64,000 nt of DNA from Ascaris suum (taxonomy: Eukaryota > Nematoda > Chromadorea > Rhabditida > Ascarididae): contig CM024172.1 of the NCBI GenBank assembly GCA_013433145.1, positions 12,767,553 to 12,831,552 of the forward strand. Direction: 5' to 3'. A model generated the notes under the pieces. That model did no database searches. It was not told where the DNA came from and saw nothing but the letters and a program-made list of their open reading frames with translations. Position 1 is the stretch's first letter, and every line of letters begins with the position of its first letter. The position numbers were made by a program, and so were the translations under genes. This document shows, piece after piece, positions 63,361-64,000 of the stretch.

Positions 63361-63608
63361 TTGCGAAGGTTCGTTTACGGAAAGCAGTGCAAAGGAGGCG
63401 TCTGAGTTGATGTGGAGCAGTGGTGGGACCGCAATGGCGGTCGGCGGCCCAGTGGCCGCCGCACAGTCCTCACCTTCGTATGGTCCGATAGCTTCCGATT
63501 ACGCAAATATGGCAGCGATGAGTGTTCGCAGTCCTATGGGCGGTATACAGGATATGCAAGCACAACAGATGAATGCGAACGCTATGCGATATTCTCAATA
63601 TATGCATG
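63361..63608 (+). CDS. exon of a Met/Ala/Gly/Gln-rich protein, possible transcription factor
   Basis: Acceptor CACTGTTGCAG, donor CATG|GTTCGT; phase 2 in, phase 1 out, 82 full codons. It reads CEGSFTESSAKEASELMWSS, then GGTAMAVGGPVAAAQSSPSY, GPIASDYANMAAMSVRSPMG and GIQDMQAQQMNANAMRYSQY. This composition is typical of the disordered N-terminal part of homeobox-type developmental regulators, but no DNA-binding domain is present and the gene continues beyond the window. The frame is also open upstream of the acceptor to 63173. GC-rich codons stand out from the flanks; the exon itself is likely real. Confidence 0.6.
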
Positions 63609-64000
63609 GTTCGTTTCCTGTCTAATGTTAAGTATTCGCCTTTACATTTGATTGCTATATGCGACTGAAAGTGCATAGATTTGTTTGCCTTTTAATAATG
63701 TCCTGTAAATATTTTAATAAGCTGCTTATTTAAAAAATCAGCTATTTTATAACTAAAGCTATTAACATTATTATACATTTTTATATGGCCATAATCTGAA
63801 ATCTCTTCTGCCAAATTTTCTTGCAAAGTGAGCCGCATTCGGAGAGAGATGAAAAAACGCTCAACGCTGAAATCAACATGAGTACAGATTATTACGTTAT
63901 ATGACGAATGTCATTATATTATCACTTTTGCCTATTTCAAGCTGATTTCCTGTTATGCTGTGGAAATTATTCAATTGTAGAGTATCTGTTCATTAGAGTC

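Overview
The window looks like nuclear DNA of a nematode, probably a strongylid (hookworm-type) parasite. It is AT-rich, has almost no long open frames, carries long (TA)n tracts, and its genes can only be read as short exons joined across small and large introns. That assignment is inference from gene structure and one recognisable gene; no rRNA, tRNA, operon or CRISPR array was seen.

About 1-9.5 kb, minus strand: the one gene I can identify well, an Ac45/ATP6AP1-type V-ATPase accessory subunit (the family of C. elegans vha-19). Seven exons from 9516 down to 1778 join in frame. They give a signal peptide, an LVLWSS block like the start of mature Ac45, a dibasic RQKR processing site and an Asn-glycosylated luminal domain. 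The membrane anchor is not found and may lie beyond the left edge. A 428-bp foldback (MITE-like) repeat sits in one intron.

About 9.5-18.4 kb: mostly unassigned DNA with a possible small minus-strand gene near 9.8-10.3 kb, a 100-bp (TA)n tract followed by what looks like a retroposon 3' tail, an imperfect duplication and several inverted repeats.

About 18.4-22.8 kb, plus strand: a candidate unrecognised gene. Its best exons (19650-19763 and 20981-21086) are protein-like and phase-matched. A plausible start exon lies at 18463 and a plausible last exon stops at 22804. One candidate exon has a block resembling the DRNL motif of SWT1/SMG6-type PIN ribonucleases, but its splice to the next exon is unresolved.

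About 27-64 kb, plus strand: a gene-poor region with isolated candidate exons (27091, 27980, 30293, 33784, 49431, 63361). The last is rich in Met, Ala, Gly and Gln, like the N-terminal part of a developmental transcription factor, and runs on past the window. The earlier ones may be alternative 5' exons of one gene with very long introns, but this is not proven. The rest is AT-rich DNA with (TA)n, poly-C and poly-T tracts and small repeats. All exon calls were made by eye from splice signals, phase and protein-likeness, without transcripts or homology searches.
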